64,000 nt of DNA from assembly GCF_030247195.1 (NCBI RefSeq), contig NC_080672.1, forward strand, positions 161,933,839 to 161,997,838. The letters are read 5' to 3'. The notes beneath the pieces were generated by a model. The model worked only from the letters and a program-made list of their open reading frames with translations, made no database searches and was not told the origin of the DNA. The position numbers were made by a program, and so were the translations under genes. This document shows positions 59,763 through 64,000 of this stretch, one piece after another; within the stretch, counting starts at the first letter, position 1, and every line of letters begins with the position of its first letter. This DNA comes from Topomyia yanbarensis. Lineage: Eukaryota; Arthropoda; Insecta; Diptera; Culicidae.

Positions 59763-61012
59763 CAGTTAACACCGCAAATCATGCATTTTGCAACGACGTT
59801 CTACAAAAAGGTTCGTCACTGAGTCGCTTGTCGATATTTTTGTATAGAAAAATTATAGAATGTTATTGAAATGATAAATTACAATGTACAAAAGTTTTGA
59901 TCAATTCGCTTCACCCGAACTTCTAGAAAAAAAATCGCAAAAATGTGTTTTATCACGCTGAAACTAATAACTAAACTTTTTCATTAAACACGAGCTAAAC
60001 ATATTACATAATGATTTTAATTACTTTATTTTAATAATCTGCCCATGGTATTGGGCAATCTAATCAGCTAATCTAACTAAATGCAACGATTTTATAGAGC
60101 ACGAAGATCTACGACTGGTATGTATCAGTGCTTCCAGTTCTTTCCTCTTTCATTTAAAACAAATGGAAACTACACGTAGGGAGCGATTTGAGCTGTAAAA
60201 CGATACTTACGAAATATTTTTAAATCCGGGTTTTCTTAAAAGATAAAAACGGGTTTTCAATGTATTACGATTTTCTATATTTCATACTCTGAGCTTGTTT
60301 TAGTATGATATGTTTACTTTCTTGAACTTTGCAATTGACGAATACTGCAGTGTTGTTTTTGCTTGAGCCCAAATCTGAGTCAGGTTCTAACCCCATCCAC
60401 GGCCAGTTGATACATATTGACAGCAGTTGGGGTTAGAACCTAACTCAGTATCGACTCAATCAAAAACGAAATCTAAGATATTTTTAGAAAAATGTTCAAC
60501 GATTTCCAATTGCTGAGATGTAGGCTCAAATAGCTTTCAATTTTATCTTGCTCGGTTGTATCTGTGGCCCAACGTAGTACTGTTTCAATGGCGAATTATG
60601 GAGTAATTGTGTATGTACTACTGACGCGGACGTTTAGCAATGCAATCGTAAAACGGCTGCATCCAAGATATGATAACGTGGTAACAGTGATGATTCCATT
60701 TATTTGGATTGGTGAAAATAAATTGCATTGACTAGGAACACCATCACCGATGGCGATGCATCCAATTCTATGATAACTTTAAACCCATAAGCAGGGATGC
60801 GACTGTATTCTTTATAGTAGGTATCCATAACAGCTCAATCGATTAAATAACCAAATGCAAGACTGAAGCTGCATTTCAGTTGAACATCAAGTCGACGAGC
60901 AACATTTGATCGCCAAAACTTGTGTAGACAAGTCGTTGATAAAATTAACTTTCCAAAAAACGCGTCGCTTATAAAACAAACGGTTCCGTGCCACGAGGGC
61001 GTGGCAGTTATA
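59763..61012. other. Upstream of the DNAI2 paralogue; no other gene
   Basis: Mostly AT-rich, without supported exons. It contains the hairpin at 60356-60466. A short palindrome, TGCCACG with CGTGGCA, lies at ~60988-61005. Confidence 0.4.
60356..60466. mobile_element. 111-bp hairpin MITE-like element
   Basis: TTTTTGCTTGAGCCCAAATC and GGTTCTAACCCCA on the left pair with TGGGGTTAGAACC and TTGATTGAG read in reverse on the right. The arms are ~40 bp with several mismatches and the loop is ~32 nt. Confidence 0.75.
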
Positions 61013-61018
61013 CACGTG
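61013..61018 (+). promoter_or_regulatory. CACGTG upstream of the DNAI2 paralogue
   Basis: This single site lies 162-167 bp before the start codon, comparable in place to the paired sites before DNAI2. Confidence 0.25.
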
Positions 61019-61179
61019 CTCTGGTTGGCATGATGTTACGTTCGCGGGAATATCGCGTGTGAAAAGGATATTAAGTTGTAATCGAAGTGAAATATTAAAA
61101 AGTGCACCAACTGTCTGTAAGACGTCTCGTCGCGCAACCTTGACTTATATTTTAAATAGGAGGAAAATCTTCTCTCAAG

Positions 61180-61563
61180 ATGAAAATCGACGGAAACATT
61201 AGCTGCAGTCAGATGCAGCAGAACTGGACCCGCTACATGGTAATGACCGATACTAAATCCCTTCGGAAAACGGTCGAGTTCCAGGAAGAGAACGAAGTCC
61301 AAGCTTCTATTCCAACTAATAAATCGCTAGCGAAAAACTTTGAGACCATTAGTCCGGTCGAGAAAGGTATTCAGAGTACTCCGTGGATTTTAAATACCCC
61401 TGTTTGGACGTTTCACAATAGCTTGGTGCAAACCGGCATAACCCACTACGAGGGCGGATGGCCAAAGGATATAGATACGCACGACGAAGAAGTGACGGCA
61501 AGATACAGGAGAAAACAGGAAAAGAGCGAGGCATATCTATGTCAGATGAAAGGACTTTCCAAG
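61180..61563 (+). CDS. First coding exon of a second DNAI2-like gene
   Basis: 128 codons from ATG (after TCTCTCAAG) to an AAG|GTTAGC donor, phase 0. The protein has THYEGGWPKDIDTHDEEVTA followed by RYRRKQEKSEAY at about residues 87-120. This closely parallels HSEGGWPKDVNYLDPEQTVR and RYRRKIEKDENY of the DNAI2 gene at 31379. The first ~85 residues are diverged but keep the same layout. It is therefore a tandem paralogue of the outer-arm dynein intermediate chain, probably with a role in sperm or sensory cilia. I could find no later exon before the window ends, so its first intron is at least 2.4 kb. DNAI2 has no intron at the equivalent position. Confidence 0.88.
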
Positions 61564-62391
61564 GTTAGCGCATAGGATATTGATTCTCAAAATTGTACAA
61601 TTTTCGGGGGTAGCCTTGACAGACTGACTGACAGTTTTCGTACAACTGCTCTTCATTGCTGCACAAATAGCCTATTAGAATCGGTGGTTTCCAGTGGCAG
61701 TCGCCGCGTTTGCATGTTGCATTCAAGATAGCTTTTTTGTCTATTATATTCCACGGAAAGGCGCGTGTTTGGAAACAATGCAAATATGATATGTAGAGGA
61801 TGTGATTCTTTTTGGAAAAGTTCGTGAGCTTGAAATATTTTTGAAATTATTATAATTTTTAATATTAAAAAGAATATTACTTATTACTATTATTTAGTAT
61901 TGAAGAGAAAACTTTTGCAAATTCTTGGTATAACAATTTATATGTGGAAATTCGACCAGGTTCAAAAAGTGTTCACGACAATTTGTCAATGTTCGGGACA
62001 CTTGCAGATGCAGATCCCACTGACATTGAGAATATGTCCGGGGCATGGTTCCCCATTAGGGTGACAATGGAAAGACTATTTTTGAAATTACTAACTCCTC
62101 CCCCAAGGAGCTTAAAGATTATTTGGGATTTTTGGTCAAAATATATGGGGGAAACTTGCAGTTTACAAAATCTTCGTTAGCATTCGCTGTAAATATCCGA
62201 ATACTTTGAAGATATACCGAACAAATTTGTCGAAGACTCCAAGACAATCCAGCTAACCACTAAATAAAGCTGTAGAGAAATGAATGGATTTTCAGCGTAA
62301 TTTTAGAAATACTTTTGAAGGAACAGTGTATCTAAACATATGGAAACTCTAGCTTCTTGTGTCAGAAAGTTATATGGAAAATCTTATCTAT
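61564..62391. other. Intron of the DNAI2 paralogue; no exon seen
   Basis: A 78-codon frame at 61944-62180 has no dynein-like motif. No splice-supported exon was found. Confidence 0.45.
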
Positions 62392-62730
62392 CTAAGCAAA
62401 TCACCATTTTAGGTGGATAGACTTGAAAGAATTTATCGGTCAAAAGTCCTAACTGTTAGTATGAAACCTCAGCTATATTTTGATGCCATAAACCGTTATT
62501 TGCAACACTCCATGGCAACGCTAGGCGACTATTTGCAAAACTCTACGTGTTTCCATCCTTTTACAATGTAGGGGTATTTTGGACCACCCTATGGGGAAAT
62601 TCAGACCACCATTTATTTTTATTTTACAATGAAATTATGTTTTCCTATGAAATATTTATTGGAGAAACTCCTTAAGAAGCAAAAAAACAATAAATTGCGT
62701 TATAAAAACTTAATCTAGTTAGTCACAGCT
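62392..62730. mobile_element. Partial copy of the 52771-53426 MITE
   Basis: AAGCAAATCACCATTTTAGG, TCGGTCAAAAGTCCTAACTG and ACAATGTAGGGGTATTTTGG follow the same order as at 52800-53010, with moderate divergence. Terminal repeats are missing. Confidence 0.85.
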
Positions 62731-63119
62731 GTCGATTGGCGCATCATGGATTTTCTTTGCTGTGCAATCGTGTGCCTAGCCATAACCCGCAAGCCGCTGA
62801 ACGGTGGTTAAGGGGGTCCTCTACTCGCGAGGCCTAAAATTGAGCACTTTTTTGGGAATAAATTGTGAAGTATCTACTCAATGGATTTTGAAACATTTTT
62901 TATTATTTTGAAGATACATGTTTTGACTTTTCAATTTTACATTTGAAGACGAAAAGAAAAATCACTCGCGACCTTGAAAATTCATTGATAACATTGATGT
63001 TGAAACTGCATGAGTCCCGCTTAAGTAAAGTTTTGGCAAATTGGGTAATCTGTAACCAAAAAACTCATATTTTTTATAATCATAGTCACATTGGCTATGT
63101 TTAGATTTTTATATTATAA
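62731..63119. other. No gene seen
   Basis: AT-rich, intronic if the paralogue continues. No supported feature. Confidence 0.4.
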
Positions 63120-63595
63120 TTTGTAAAAGTTATGTAACGATTTGTGAAAATTTCCAATATTTTGCATTATTTTCTGCCTATTAAGGGTTATAAAAATGGA
63201 ACAAATTGACATTTTGCAAATCCCTCTCGACCAAACATAGCGGTATATTTTCTGAACAGTTGGAGAAAAAATTATTGAAATCGAACCAGTACTTGTATGA
63301 AAAGTCTTACTTGACCACTTAGAAAACACTACCTTCGGGAAAACGCGTTTAAAGATAAAGTATGGTGTATAACTCGATTGTAGTACCTTACTAGATAATC
63401 TATTATACCGGGTCCGCAGAGCTCACCTTCCTCATCATGAAAATGTTCTTGGCTTTGCACATTTTGCTCTCCCTGTTGAATTCGGGCCTGTTTTGCCGCG
63501 ACACCCACTTTGCGTTCAGAACGAGTGATACGTTCACCGTCGAGTCGAGTAGCACATCTTTCAGCTTTAGTCCCCAACGAAATTCCCAGTTCAAT
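63120..63595 (-). pseudogene. Second Mutator-like transposase remnant
   Basis: The minus-strand frame TKAERCATRLDGERIT continues through KQARIQQGEQNVQSQEHF to GPGIID, parallel to the copy at 39852-40053 with ~80 percent identity by eye. The following non-coding part (AATGGAACAAATTGACATTT, AAATCCCTCTCGACC) is shared too. The upstream catalytic part is absent. Confidence 0.75.
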
Positions 63596-64000
63596 GTGAT
63601 TAATTTTAAATGGAAGCTAGTAGTCTTTGGCACCGAATCTTGTTCGACATCCATTTTAGGATCATTTGGGTCAATTCAGGAGAGGTAATTTATGCACGGA
63701 CCTAGAGCAAGACGCAAAGCGAAAACTGAAGAATAGGAAGGAAAAGACAGAAATCATGGTTTGGTTTAATTTGAAGAATAATCTGAATTCGATAGTAACG
63801 TAACTTTTTTGCGAGGTGTGTCCGGTTATTAAATTTGACGATCACCAATTTCCCGAACATGCCATTGGCACCCTAATGAACAGTCTTCTAAATAGGTGCT
63901 AGCTCCGTCGCCGTCAACAGATTTCATAAATATACAGTAAAAGATTTGTAGCTGGAATTTACATGAAATCAACGACAGTCAAACATGAATTAGGTAGGAA
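63596..64000. other. No gene seen to the right edge
   Basis: No exon of the DNAI2 paralogue and no repeat could be supported here. Confidence 0.4.

Noticed and set aside
1..64000. Integrated viral sequences, toxin genes or bacterial genes.
   Set aside because: No reading frame in the window shows motifs of these classes.

Overview
The window looks like nuclear DNA from a mosquito, most likely a culicine. Three things suggest this: tRNA-headed SINEs, many TA-flanked MITEs, and 5'-truncated LINEs with clear target-site duplications, all in AT-rich DNA with very few genes. The species call is inference. Only three host protein genes can be supported, all on the + strand and all of the kind expressed in germ line or ciliated cells. 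They are a MEIOB-type meiotic single-strand-DNA-binding protein (10308-11840), an axonemal outer-arm dynein intermediate chain of the DNAI2 type (31379-47136, five coding exons), and the first coding exon of a DNAI2-like paralogue (61180-61563) that continues past the right edge.

Layout. 1-1433 is a ~191-bp tandem array. 2034-3985 holds dispersed repeat fragments. 4624-9616 is a ~178-bp satellite of about 27 units that ends 0.7 kb before MEIOB. 12898-15831 is a nearly complete cut-and-paste transposon with matching terminal repeats, a 4-bp target duplication, and a transposase broken by one stop and one frameshift. 16215-28900 is packed with foldback elements, MITEs, LINE pieces and a three-copy 317-bp tandem repeat. 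29397-29880 carries an unexplained string of hairpins with a shared loop sequence and covarying stems.

DNAI2 spans 15.8 kb because its third intron is 13.8 kb long. That intron holds several MITEs, a hAT-like foldback element with two datable nested insertions, a Mutator-like transposon remnant, and a 6.4-kb satellite made of a 12-bp, nearly self-palindromic monomer. The satellite contains a 1,066-bp inverted repeat with 533-bp arms and no spacer, plus a ~1.2-kb higher-order repeat. It has no stop codons in any of the six frames of its consensus, so the many long open frames there are composition artefacts and not genes.

From 47.2 kb to the paralogue at 61.2 kb the sequence is again repeats: nested MITEs, a candidate Helitron inside a MITE, two tRNA-derived SINE families and two LINE remnants. 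The two dynein genes form a tandem pair of related ciliary genes interrupted by transposons. MEIOB lies nearby but I see no functional link beyond germ-line biology.
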